A stretch of DNA of 64,000 nucleotides from Photobacterium sp. DA100 (GCF_029223585.1 NZ_CP119424.1:930001-994000); one strand, 5' to 3'; counted from the first letter of the stretch, positions 53,343-61,416 are shown. The notes: a model not told the origin generated them from the letters alone. Program-made: numbers and translations.

Positions 53343-54170
53343 ATGGCAGCAATTAAAAGTCTAGATTTTAGTATTATTGAATCTATTTGTAAGTTACTTG
53401 GTGATACAACAAGCGGTTTTACTGGGACTGAAATTGGCAAGTTGCTCTATGAATCAGGAATTGAGGATATTGATTCTGCAAACACCAAATGGAAAAGGTT
53501 GAATTCAGCACTAGCCAATAAGCAATCCATCGATGGTTGTGCCAATAATGTGTTGGCTTTTATCCAAAATGCAATTAACCCTGCTCGTCATTACAACAAC
53601 TTAGAGAGGTTTAATGATACTCGATATCAGCTCAACCAAATTCTTAGTTTCGCTGGCTTTAACATCGGTGAAAATGGAAAAATTGGAACAGTTACAAAAT
53701 CGAATACAATCAGCGAAGCTGCTGCCAGAGCTTATAAACTCAAAGATCAGCTTGTTTCCCGAAATGTTCACCCTGATGTTCTGAAGTATTGCAAAGAGGA
53801 ATTGGTTGTAGATAACTATTTCCATGCTGTATTTGAAGCTACAAAAAGTGTTGCTGATAAAATTAGGCATAAAACTGGCTTAACTTCAGATGGTTCCGTG
53901 TTGGTTGATGAAGCATTCTCTTTTAAGCACATACCTCACTTAGCATTAAATTCATTGGTTACTGAAAGTGAAAAGAGTGAGCAAAAAGGTTTTATGAATT
54001 TACTCAAAGGACTGTTCGGTACTTTTCGTAATACAACAGCGCATGCACCAAAAATCACTTGGTCAATCGAAGAGATTGACGCACTAGATATCCTTTCAAT
54101 GGTTTCTTTAGTTCATCGTCGGTTAGACAAAGCAACACAAGCAAAAATGATATACGAATCAAAAATATAA
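53343..54170 (+). CDS. TIGR02391/Ymh-like protein with HEPN motif (cassette 3)
   Basis: A 275-aa protein of the TIGR02391 (Ymh) kind, with an N-terminal helical region and a C-terminal domain containing VVDNYFHAVFEATKSVADKI and the motif FRNTTAHAP, a second R-x4-H HEPN signature. Family members are linked to abortive infection or restriction loci. AAGG lies 8 bases before the ATG. It directly follows another HEPN cassette. Confidence 0.78.
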   Translation: MAAIKSLDFSIIESICKLLGDTTSGFTGTEIGKLLYESGIEDIDSANTKWKRLNSALANKQSIDGCANNVLAFIQNAINPARHYNNLERFNDTRYQLNQILSFAGFNIGENGKIGTVTKSNTISEAAARAYKLKDQLVSRNVHPDVLKYCKEELVVDNYFHAVFEATKSVADKIRHKTGLTSDGSVLVDEAFSFKHIPHLALNSLVTESEKSEQKGFMNLLKGLFGTFRNTTAHAPKITWSIEEIDALDILSMVSLVHRRLDKATQAKMIYESKI

Positions 54171-54257
54171 CAAAGCAATCAAGGTGATGCGTTACACTCG
54201 GCGGTTTTGGTATAAAGTTCGGTGCGCTTTGCTGGTTCAGTGGGGCAGACGTTAGCT
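54165..54257 (+). repeat. attC site of cassette 3 (short type)
   Basis: Begins ATATAAC AAAGC and ends CAGACGTTAGCT, 93 bp, with a shorter and different inner dyad than its neighbours, suggesting origin from another integron lineage. Cassette start GTTATATTTTT complements AAAAATATAAC, 11 bp. Confidence 0.85.
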
Positions 54258-54285
54258 GCCAAGAAGTTCATATGAGTGGAGTGGA

Positions 54286-55068
54286 ATGAATAAAGAACGA
54301 TTATTTGAGCTATATGAGAAGCTTTACTTCCATGAGATGGAAGTACGAGAGCGTATTACAGGTCGAGTTCAGATTACTTTTGCTTTGGTTGCTACGGGAT
54401 ACACCATTCTCAGTTATATGCTCAGAATGCTTGATTACACTGCGTTGCGTAGTGCAATCATGGTCTTTGCCATTTCTGCTAGTCTTACATTCTTATTGTC
54501 TTTTGTATGTTTGTATTTTTTGGTACGTGCTTTCTGGGGTAATACCTATAAAGGTATGCCTTCGCCAATAAAAACAGATGAATACAGAGAAAAGCTGATT
54601 GCACATAAGAAAGAGATTGAAGACTACAATAGTTCTTATCCTAGCAATCGACAACCAGAGGTTGATGTCGATTCGTTAGTCGCTGACCATCTATATCAAA
54701 AATTTCGAGATTGTTCGGCACATAATACAGAAGTAAACGATCGCCGCTCGCAGCAACTGCATCGAGCTTTCAAATGGTTATTGTTTGCCTCAATCCCTAT
54801 GCTTGTAGCAAGCGTTACCTATATTGCACATGACCTAGACGTGTCTTCTCCTAGAAAAGAAACCCCAATAGTCGATTTATCTGTAGCAACTGAGTTAAAT
54901 GGTATAAAGACAAAATTAGAAGCCCTAAACCTATCACTAAAACAAGGAGTGAAAATCGTGCCTGAAGTTGAAGATAATTATGTTCCACCACCACCTCCTC
55001 CTCCGCAAGAACCTGATGCTCGTCCTTTAGTAGAGGACAATTATCCAACACCAAATGCAGGAGAGTAA
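54286..55068 (+). CDS. Membrane protein with polyproline tail (cassette 4)
   Basis: A 260-aa protein with two adjacent N-terminal helices (about 28-46 and 57-82), a cytoplasmic helical segment, a third helix (about 163-184) and a C-terminal tail containing PPPPPPPQEPDARP. Plan similar to SLATT-like membrane effectors, but I cannot prove that. A tiny gene follows that repeats the polyproline run. Confidence 0.6.
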   Translation: MNKERLFELYEKLYFHEMEVRERITGRVQITFALVATGYTILSYMLRMLDYTALRSAIMVFAISASLTFLLSFVCLYFLVRAFWGNTYKGMPSPIKTDEYREKLIAHKKEIEDYNSSYPSNRQPEVDVDSLVADHLYQKFRDCSAHNTEVNDRRSQQLHRAFKWLLFASIPMLVASVTYIAHDLDVSSPRKETPIVDLSVATELNGIKTKLEALNLSLKQGVKIVPEVEDNYVPPPPPPPQEPDARPLVEDNYPTPNAGE

Positions 55069-55069
55069 C

Positions 55070-55177
55070 ATGACTGATGAAAAGAAAAGTGAAGCACCAC
55101 CACCGCCACCACCGCCACCTGAGCCTCCTCGTGTTCGTATGATTAACGAAGATCTCACTAAGAAAAAAGGCAGCTAA
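55070..55177 (+). CDS. Tiny polyproline protein (cassette 4, second gene)
   Basis: A 35-aa protein (MTDEKKSEAPPPPPPPPEPP, then RVRMINEDLTKKKGS) beginning 1 bp after the membrane protein stop and ending exactly at the attC border. Both genes of the cassette share the Pro run, so they may interact or come from a duplication. A two-gene cassette is uncommon. Confidence 0.65.
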   Translation: MTDEKKSEAPPPPPPPPEPPRVRMINEDLTKKKGS

Positions 55178-55297
55178 CAATCTGTTTAAGAGTAATTCGC
55201 AACGCTTGGCATTTTTGCTATGCGTTGCGTTTAGTGTTTAAGGTGGTTTGCGGCGACTTCGGTATTGCGTTGCTCACCCCTTAGCAGGGCGTTAGGT
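55172..55297 (+). repeat. attC site of cassette 4 (VCR type)
   Basis: Begins AGCTAAC AATCTGTTTAAG and ends GGGCGTTAGGT, 126 bp, nearly identical to the cassette 1 site. Cassette start GTTAGCTGCC complements GGCAGCTAAC, 10 bp. Confidence 0.93.
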
Positions 55298-55313
55298 TTT
55301 ATAAGGGAAAGCT

Positions 55314-56084
55314 ATGAGTTTCTTATCCAAGATATTTAGAGTATTCGGTAATAGTCGTACCGAGGGGAACAAAACAACTGAGATACCTAGAGTAGGAAAC
55401 AAAGAGCCATTTTGTCCTTATTGCAGTAGTACTTTGGATAAGATGCCTGGGCGAAAGAAAAAATGCCCTAGTTGCAGTCAATTTATGTATGTTCGAACTT
55501 GCCCTGATGAACGAGTTAAGATTTTAGTACGTGAAGATCAAATTGAACTCATAGAAGAAAAGTGGGCAATTGAGAACGGTACCCATGAACAATTCTTAGC
55601 GGAAAAGCGGGATAGAGAAGCAACAAAAAACAAGCTGATGAGTCAAGGCATCAACACTCCTACGGACTTAGATGTTAAGTGGGAACAATTAAAGGTTTCA
55701 TTGCCTCAACTAGCATCAGAGTATAAATGGGGGCTATATCGTAATGCTCGCTTGGGAATGGGAGATGTTCTAAAGAAGCAAGGTAAACTATCTGAAGCGT
55801 TGGACACATATCTTGAGGTCTGCTTTATAGATCTAAACGGACCGAATAATTGTGGCACAAAGGACCCTGAGATATTGAAGATGTACCCTCCATTCGATCC
55901 TAAATCTGCATTTTTAGCCCCGGGCGTACTGGGCTACATAGACAAACTGTGTAAAGAACTTAATGTAAAGCCAGAAGACTTAGGCTCTAGGTTTATTGGT
56001 CTTTCGTCCAAAGTAGAGCATCAACTGAAGTTACCTATATCCGCTGATGAAGCATGGAAAGAACTTTCTGGGGAACTACGTTGA
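55314..56084 (+). CDS. Zinc-ribbon protein with helical repeats (cassette 5)
   Basis: A 256-aa protein with an N-terminal double-CxxC zinc ribbon (FCPYCSSTLDKMPGRKKKCPSCSQ, split here between the knuckles) and a TPR-like C-terminal region (GMGDVLKKQGKLSEALDTYLEVCF). Possibly nucleic-acid or protein binding; family not recognised. AAGGG lies 8 bases before the ATG. Confidence 0.68.
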   Translation: MSFLSKIFRVFGNSRTEGNKTTEIPRVGNKEPFCPYCSSTLDKMPGRKKKCPSCSQFMYVRTCPDERVKILVREDQIELIEEKWAIENGTHEQFLAEKRDREATKNKLMSQGINTPTDLDVKWEQLKVSLPQLASEYKWGLYRNARLGMGDVLKKQGKLSEALDTYLEVCFIDLNGPNNCGTKDPEILKMYPPFDPKSAFLAPGVLGYIDKLCKELNVKPEDLGSRFIGLSSKVEHQLKLPISADEAWKELSGELR

Positions 56085-56090
56085 ACCAAA

Positions 56091-56217
56091 ACCTAACAAA
56101 CTGTTTAAGAGTGATTCTCAACGCTTGGCATTTTTAATTCCATCATTGAGTTCAGTGTTTACGGTGGTATGGTTGAGTTTCGTGGTCGCGTTGTTCACAC
56201 CTTAATGCGGCTATAAG
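56091..56217 (+). repeat. attC site of cassette 5 with damaged terminal core
   Basis: Begins ACCTAAC AAACTGTTTAAG like the others, but ends GCGGCTATAAGG where GCG(G)CGTTATAAGG would be expected. Two bases (GT) of the recombination core are missing. Cassette start GTTAGGTTTT complements AAAACCTAAC, 10 bp. Confidence 0.85.
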
Positions 56218-56350
56218 GTTCTCCATGAAGGCTGTTACAGTGTGGCGGTGTTGATTTGATGCCCCGTCTAGTAATACGGGGTGAAAGTTTTTGGGGTCGT
56301 CGTGCCCTACAGCGTGGTGAAATGTTGCAGCTATCAAAATTGGCATTTGT

Positions 56351-56459
56351 CCCTGGAACAATTTTGCGGTTTTGCTATCAATTTTTATCCAGACTTATTG
56401 TAACCTCACTTAGGATTGCTATCATTTACATTAATTTGTTCCAGGGAAGAATGAGGTTA
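56351..56459. promoter_or_regulatory. Nested inverted repeats upstream of the small RHH-like gene
   Basis: CCCTGGAACAA (56351-56361) pairs with TTGTTCCAGGG (56436-56446), and TAACCTCA (56401-56408) with TGAGGTTA (56452-56459). The second ends just before the start codon. A hairpin CCCCGT/ACGGGG (56263-56282) lies further upstream. They could be operators for the following gene or parts of a phage origin. Confidence 0.5.
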
Positions 56460-56462
56460 ATG

Positions 56463-56708
56463 ATGGCAATCACGATTAGAGATACAGAAAAGCACCAGAA
56501 TATGATCGATGCTCTTAAGGAACTCACAGGTAAAGCAACTCAGTCTGGTGCTCTCATCGAAGGTGGCTATGCTGCTTTAGAGTTTAGCCAGTTACATGAT
56601 GAGCAGCTCAGAGAAAATCGAAGACTTCAGCAAGAGATTTATCATTTGAAGTCCAAAGTACTTAACTATGTTAATGCCTTAGATGGTCTAAGAGAAGTTA
56701 CAGAGTAA
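56463..56708 (+). CDS. Small RHH-like, coiled-coil regulator
   Basis: An 81-aa protein: N-terminal strand-helix-helix (MAITIRDTEKHQNMIDALKE, then TGKATQSGALIEGGYAAL) as in ribbon-helix-helix proteins, then a coiled coil (EQLRENRRLQQEIYHLKSKV). Start set at 56463 with GAGG 6 bases upstream; the long upstream frame crosses the repeats and is not used. Probably a phage or plasmid regulator. Confidence 0.62.
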   Translation: MAITIRDTEKHQNMIDALKELTGKATQSGALIEGGYAALEFSQLHDEQLRENRRLQQEIYHLKSKVLNYVNALDGLREVTE

Positions 56709-56742
56709 ATATGAAATAGCCCCTTCTTCGGGGCTTACCTTT

Positions 56743-57114
56743 TTACACTAGAGGCAGTCTTTTTAGCATTCTCGCAGTTTTGATGATCGCGGCCTTCATC
56801 TCCCTATCGTTCTCGGCACTGATTTGTAAAAGCGCATTCCCCGTTACGATCCTGTCTGGGGTTAAAGTCCATCCGTTTGGCGTCACCAACTCCCCTTGTT
56901 TGATTTGCCACCCTCTCCAGTCGTCATTAATAGCTGCAAGATCTCTACATGAATAGAGCTTCATTAGCCGTCTGCACTCCGGTGGTATCTTCTGACCCGA
57001 GTCCCAACGTGTGATGGTTCTCACAGATTTGAAACATAGCTCAGCTACCCTTTTTTTACTCAGTCCACAGACAAATTTTCTAAAAATGTAGTTTTCGGTC
57101 AACTTACTAGTCAT
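56743..57114 (-). CDS. DUF3653 phage regulator-like protein
   Basis: A 123-aa basic protein with a helix-turn-helix (LSKKRVAELCFKSVRTITRWDSG, split by helix) and a C-terminal part WRGWQIKQGELVTPNGWTLTP, matching the DUF3653 proteins found near Vibrio filamentous phages. It lies between the cassette array and the third dif-like site and is probably a remnant of a second phage. Confidence 0.75.
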   Translation of the reverse strand: MTSKLTENYIFRKFVCGLSKKRVAELCFKSVRTITRWDSGQKIPPECRRLMKLYSCRDLAAINDDWRGWQIKQGELVTPNGWTLTPDRIVTGNALLQISAENDREMKAAIIKTARMLKRLPLV

Positions 57115-57696
57115 AGTGCTTATTTATTCAATCTATCATTAATCAACTGATTGAATAATAAATCCCCTAACCTGTTGATGTTTCGAGTTATTTAACAACT
57201 TTGCCAACGACCGTATTTAACATAACGCACCCATAATACGTACTGATGGTGTAGAGCCACAAAGCTAAAGTGTCTCTTTTCTACAAAGTGAAAATGTCCT
57301 GTTTTTCCTATGTTCTGCCTGTGTGAGATGAACTGAAGATGTTGGTAAGCCAGGTACAAAGTATAGTGGCACGTTTTAGTTAACCAGGTACCACTCTCCA
57401 TCAATGCCGTGAAAAAACAAATTGGGATGCATTTGACTCTTCACGAGTAAATATATTGTGACTCTCTGAAACCGCATTCAAGGAATTGATGCGTGCAATA
57501 GCAAAAATCAGCATGTGTCGGTATAACTGCTATCACAGTTACTACTAATCAGATTTTTATGGATTTAGTTACCGGCCTCTATCTTTGGGTTGTATTTACC
57601 TTATTTATATTCTTGTTGCTGGTTCTTTACTTGCTCAAGTAAAGGGCTCAGAATGTTTCACCAGTGAACACTTTAGTGTGTTGAGTATAGCTGTAT
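57115..57696. other. Right border of the accessory block
   Basis: About 580 bp with no gene I trust. It contains the third dif-like site (57215-57244). A 74-codon frame at 57585-57809 overlaps the end of the acyl-CoA synthetase gene and is not accepted. Confidence 0.55.
57215..57244. other. Third dif-like site, with an 8-bp centre
   Basis: XerD arm ATTTAACATAA (identical to the left site), centre CGCACCCA (8 bp rather than 6), XerC arm TAATACGTACT (10/11 to the left site). Altered centre lengths are known for phage attP sites used by XerCD. It marks the right end of the second dif-bounded unit. Confidence 0.8.
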
Positions 57697-59400
57697 TCAT
57701 TTTTTCTGGTACTTTTCGATTTCTTTTTCACGCATTTCAAATTTCTGGAATTTTCCCGTCACGGTCATCGGAAATGAGTTCACAAATCGAATATAACGTG
57801 GCACTTTGAAGTGTGTGATTTGATCACGACAGTAATTACGAACTTCCTCTTCTGTCATACTTTCATTTTCATGTAACTGTACCCATGCAACCACTTCTTC
57901 ACCGTAAAATTCATCAGGAATACCGAACACAGCCACTTGCTGAACCTTCGGGTGGGAAAACAGGAGATCTTCGACTTCTCTAGGATAGATATTTTCGCCT
58001 CCACGGATGATTAACTCTTTTATCCGTCCAGTAATTCTGACATACCCATCGGCATCCATAGTGCCCAGATCGCCGGAATGCAACCATCCTTGTTCATCTA
58101 TGGCTTCCTTCGTCCCTTGTCTATTGCCATAGTAGCCTTTCATTATGTGGTAACCTCGAAAACAGATCTCACCAATCTCGTCCAAAGCGACAGTCCTTCC
58201 TGACTCAATCGCAACCACTTTCACTTCTTGGTGAGGTAGATTTTTTCCAACCGTCTGTGTTCTACGTTCAAGAGTATCTTCTATTGCCGTAAGGTGTGTC
58301 AGTGGCGAAGCTTCCGTTTCACCATAACCAATCAATATTTCACGACAATGCATATCGTTCATCACCCGCATCATCAAAGGCATCGGGCATGGAGCCCCAG
58401 CCATAATGCCAGTCCGCAAACTGCTAAGGTCATAACAATGAAAACTTTCGTGTTCTAACTCGGCAATGAACATCGTTGGTACACCATGAACCGCAGTACA
58501 TCTTTCTGTATGTATTGCCCGTAATACATCTTCCGGATCAAAGTGCTCTGATGGAATGACAATGCAAGCGCCAACAGATAAACACAGCAAGTTGGCCAGA
58601 ACCATGCCGAAGCAGTGGTAGAAAGGAACCGGTACACACAGCCTATCCTGCTCACCGAAATGCATGGATTTTGCTGCAAAATAGGCGTTATTTAAAATGT
58701 TATGGTGGCTTAACACAACAGCTTTAGGGAACCCTGTCGTTCCTGATGTATATTGAATGTTTATTGCATCGTCGCAGTCCAAACTGGACGTCACTTCATC
58801 GAGCTCTTGGATGGAGATGTTCCTACCTTTTTCAAGGATATCGGCCCATACCTTGAAGCCATGTGCCGGACGGTCAGTCTCCTCCGGGTTCATAGGATCG
58901 AACACAACCACCGAATGTAAATGAGGGAACGCTTTGTTGCTGAGGTATGGAGATTGACGATTCAGTTCAGGCAGTAGAGTCATTAGCATGGCAATATAAT
59001 TACTACCGCGAAATGAAGGTATAACAAAAAGCCCCTGCACTTCTGAACACTTCAATGCATAAGCTAGTTCGTGCTGACGATATGCCGGATTGATATTAAC
59101 CAAAATGCAGCCTATTCTTGCGGTCGCCATCTGTAACAATAACCATTCGACATTATCAGTAGACCATATACCGATTCGGTCACCTTTCTTGAAGCCTGAA
59201 CCGATAAGTCCTTTTGCTAGCTTATCGACCTCTTCCGACAGCTCAACGTAATTTAATCGCCTGTTTTGGTGCATGGAAACTACAGCATCGCTTTGTGACG
59301 ATTGCCTGACAATATCGTTGAAATGTTCAGGGATCGTTTTTCCAAGCAATGGTTCTAATCCACCTCGGTGAAAGTAACTTCTATTAGTCCTGTTCATCAT
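57697..59400 (-). CDS. Acyl-CoA synthetase (AMP-binding)
   Basis: A 567-aa adenylate-forming ligase: P-loop-like YTSGTTGFPKAVVLSHHN, YGETEASP, HSGDLGTMDADGYVRITGR and catalytic Lys in PMTVTGKFQKFEMRE. It activates a fatty or branched acid to the CoA ester. Start at 59400 (GGTGGAG upstream); the longer frame adds 12 residues and overlaps the previous gene by 4 bp. Operon with the amino-acid dehydrogenase suggests a branched-chain or short-chain acid substrate. Confidence 0.88.
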   Translation of the reverse strand: MMNRTNRSYFHRGGLEPLLGKTIPEHFNDIVRQSSQSDAVVSMHQNRRLNYVELSEEVDKLAKGLIGSGFKKGDRIGIWSTDNVEWLLLQMATARIGCILVNINPAYRQHELAYALKCSEVQGLFVIPSFRGSNYIAMLMTLLPELNRQSPYLSNKAFPHLHSVVVFDPMNPEETDRPAHGFKVWADILEKGRNISIQELDEVTSSLDCDDAINIQYTSGTTGFPKAVVLSHHNILNNAYFAAKSMHFGEQDRLCVPVPFYHCFGMVLANLLCLSVGACIVIPSEHFDPEDVLRAIHTERCTAVHGVPTMFIAELEHESFHCYDLSSLRTGIMAGAPCPMPLMMRVMNDMHCREILIGYGETEASPLTHLTAIEDTLERRTQTVGKNLPHQEVKVVAIESGRTVALDEIGEICFRGYHIMKGYYGNRQGTKEAIDEQGWLHSGDLGTMDADGYVRITGRIKELIIRGGENIYPREVEDLLFSHPKVQQVAVFGIPDEFYGEEVVAWVQLHENESMTEEEVRNYCRDQITHFKVPRYIRFVNSFPMTVTGKFQKFEMREKEIEKYQKK

Positions 59401-59432
59401 GTTCTCCACCTTATATCCCGACATACAAGCAC

Positions 59433-60566
59433 TCAAAGAAAATGAGGTGCAGTTGAAAATAGTGAATAGCGTCTATAGGACATTGCTTTTTCTAGGCGGT
59501 GTTTCGCTAATGCTAGCGCGGCATCTCGTGGCAAGATGGACCGCTCATTAACTAACTGGATTACCTGTTTGGTATTTTGCCGTACCTTTTCTTCTATCGC
59601 TTCAAATGCTGCTTTTTGAGTCGCACCGTGATATTCCATCGAAGCACAAATCACTCCACCGGCATTGGCAATAAAATCAGGAATACAGAGTACCCCATGC
59701 TGATGGAGGTATTTCTCTGCCGCTAGGGTACACGGAATATTGGCTCCTTGGAGCATGACTTTGGTATTGAGGTATTGGACATTACCCTCGTGGATAACAT
59801 CGGGTCTTGCTGCAGGTATCCAAATATCACATTCAAGCTTAACCAAATCATCATTTGACACCTTTTTTGCACCCTGAAGGTCAGTAACTGACTTACCTTC
59901 ATTTTTCAGGGCTATTAACGTGTTCACGTCCAAACCATTTTCATCACATATAGCACCACGAGAATCAGCCACACCAATCAGTACTGCCCCTTTCTCAACT
60001 AGGAAGCGGCTGACATGTTTGCCCACGGCCCCAAAGCCTTGAACTACAAATTGTGCCCCTTGAACATTAAAGCCGCATTCATCTGCTGCTAAATCTACAA
60101 CCTGAGCAAGCCCCCACCCTGTAGCACCTAACTCATCAAGCGGGATCCCCCCCAACTCGCGAGGCAATCCCACCACACGACCAACCTCATCACGGATCCA
60201 AGCCATGCACTCTTCATCAACACCCATATCAGGGGCAAAAATGTATGTATCTTCATTGCGTAATCCATTTGCAAATGCCCTAATCAGTGCCTCTTTATCT
60301 TTTTTAGGCATTTTGGGGTCGGCAAGGATCACGGCTTTACCACCACCATGAGGTAACCCTGCCGCTGCATTCTTATAAGTCATCGCTCTCGCAAGACGCA
60401 TACACTCTTCGGTTGTGACATCTGCCGCCATGCGTATACCACCGACTGACGGCCCGAGGGCAACGTTATCCACCACTAGAACTGCTTTCAAATCAACAGA
60501 AGGCTCATAAAGGTGGATCACTTTGAATGGGCCTAGTTTATCTGAGTATTGAAGATTTGGGTTCAT
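59433..60566 (-). CDS. Glu/Leu/Phe/Val-type amino acid dehydrogenase
   Basis: A 377-aa dehydrogenase with the catalytic Lys region LARAMTYKNAAAGLPHGGGKAVI and NAD-binding fold FVVQGFGAVGKHVSRFL. It deaminates an amino acid to a 2-oxo acid. The glycine-rich segment and PDMGVDE motif fit the leucine/valine dehydrogenase side more than glutamate dehydrogenase, but substrate is not settled. First gene of the operon with the acyl-CoA synthetase. Confidence 0.88.
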   Translation of the reverse strand: MNPNLQYSDKLGPFKVIHLYEPSVDLKAVLVVDNVALGPSVGGIRMAADVTTEECMRLARAMTYKNAAAGLPHGGGKAVILADPKMPKKDKEALIRAFANGLRNEDTYIFAPDMGVDEECMAWIRDEVGRVVGLPRELGGIPLDELGATGWGLAQVVDLAADECGFNVQGAQFVVQGFGAVGKHVSRFLVEKGAVLIGVADSRGAICDENGLDVNTLIALKNEGKSVTDLQGAKKVSNDDLVKLECDIWIPAARPDVIHEGNVQYLNTKVMLQGANIPCTLAAEKYLHQHGVLCIPDFIANAGGVICASMEYHGATQKAAFEAIEEKVRQNTKQVIQLVNERSILPRDAALALAKHRLEKAMSYRRYSLFSTAPHFL

Positions 60567-60778
60567 CTTCCCCTCGCATATGCTATGTGCCGTATTTACA
60601 ACATAGCCTTAAATTCAACGGCAAGGCGTGAAGATTAGAACAGTTTTGCAATGAATGATTATTCAGCAATCTTTTTGATTATCAGGATAAATAACCCGAT
60701 TAGTTGTAATTCAATATCTCTGTTTAAATAGCACCATAGATATTTCCAATCTAATTGTTAATAAACAAGGTGTTATAT

Positions 60779-60931
60779 ATGTTTTCAGTAGACGATCGTG
60801 TAGTAGCGACTAAAGGTATTGAACTTGGTGAAATGGTTGTTACTGGCCTAAGCAGTGGCGGCTTCTACGTTCATGTTACAGTTAATGGCATGACTTTGAC
60901 TTACCCTGTTAAAGATCTGAAGAAAGCATAA
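60779..60931 (+). CDS. Small conserved-looking protein (50 aa)
   Basis: A 50-aa beta-rich protein (MFSVDDRVVATKGIELGEMV, then VTGLSSGGFYVHVTVNGMTL). It has AAGG 9 bases before its ATG and a terminator after it, so it looks like a true single gene. The content suggests a small SH3/KOW-like fold (inference). Family not recognised. Confidence 0.65.
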   Translation: MFSVDDRVVATKGIELGEMVVTGLSSGGFYVHVTVNGMTLTYPVKDLKKA

Positions 60932-60954
60932 TTCTTGCTCTCCCAATTTACTAA

Positions 60955-60978
60955 AAGGTAGCCTCGGCTGCCTTTTTT
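60955..60978 (+). terminator. Terminator of the 50-aa gene
   Basis: Stem AAGGTAGCC / GGCTGCCTT with one wobble pair and a short loop, followed by T6. Confidence 0.82.
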
Positions 60979-61059
60979 CGTTTTGATTGCTATAGCGATA
61001 ATACCGACAAAACCTATACTTACCCTAATTGATGAATCGACATTAACCAGGGGCTGCTT

Positions 61060-61416
61060 ATGACCATTGCCTATCATCCTGATTCAGAACTAGACGATGT
61101 GAAGCTTCAGCAATTGCATCAAGAACTGTTGCTTAAGCGAGAGCACTTTAAGGAGGAAATCAACAAGTTGAATCACGAAATTTCAATAAAAGAAGATTGC
61201 TCGGTCACTGATGTTGCCGAAGCAGCGAATATTCGTGAAGAAGCAGATCGGGCTATGGGGCTGGTCGAACAGTATACCGAAACATTGTCATATATTGAGA
61301 GAGCCCTATTGCATATGGAACACGGTACCTATGGTGTAAGTGATAAGACGGGCAACCCTATTCCCTTTGAGCGCCTGAAGATCATACCCTGGACTTCGAC
61401 ATGTGCCGATGACTAG
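61060..61416 (+). CDS. DksA/TraR-like coiled-coil protein lacking the zinc finger
   Basis: A 118-aa protein: a helical hairpin (about 12-85, with the tip acidic region SIKEDCSVTDVAEAANIREEADRA, split by helix) and a C-terminal tail GTYGVSDKTGNPIPFERLKIIP. In DksA/TraR proteins this tail is YGxCxxCGxxIxxxRL...CxxC; here the layout is kept but the zinc-ligand Cys are gone. It may bind RNA polymerase without zinc, as DksA2-type proteins partly do. Overlaps the convergent NUDIX gene by 4 bp. Confidence 0.75.
   Translation: MTIAYHPDSELDDVKLQQLHQELLLKREHFKEEINKLNHEISIKEDCSVTDVAEAANIREEADRAMGLVEQYTETLSYIERALLHMEHGTYGVSDKTGNPIPFERLKIIPWTSTCADD

Larger units (their letters stand above)
51772..56217 (+). 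mobile_element. Array of five integron gene cassettes without an integrase (CALIN)
   Basis: Five cassettes run in the same direction, each a gene (or two) plus an attC site. For every cassette the bases following the upstream G|TT boundary are complementary to the bases at its own attC R' end, over 10-14 bp. This is the mark of real cassettes. Four attC sites are about 126 bp and of the Vibrio repeat (VCR) type; the third is short (93 bp). No intI gene or attI is present in the window. Confidence 0.92.

Noticed and set aside
52532..56217. Repeated intergenic sequences considered as REP or transposon ends
   Set aside because: They have attC core sites (RYYYAAC ... GTTRRRY) and cassette-end complementarity, so they are integron sites.
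57585..57809. Short plus-strand frame with hydrophobic start
   Set aside because: It overlaps the 3' end of the acyl-CoA synthetase and lacks a good ribosome site; family unknown.
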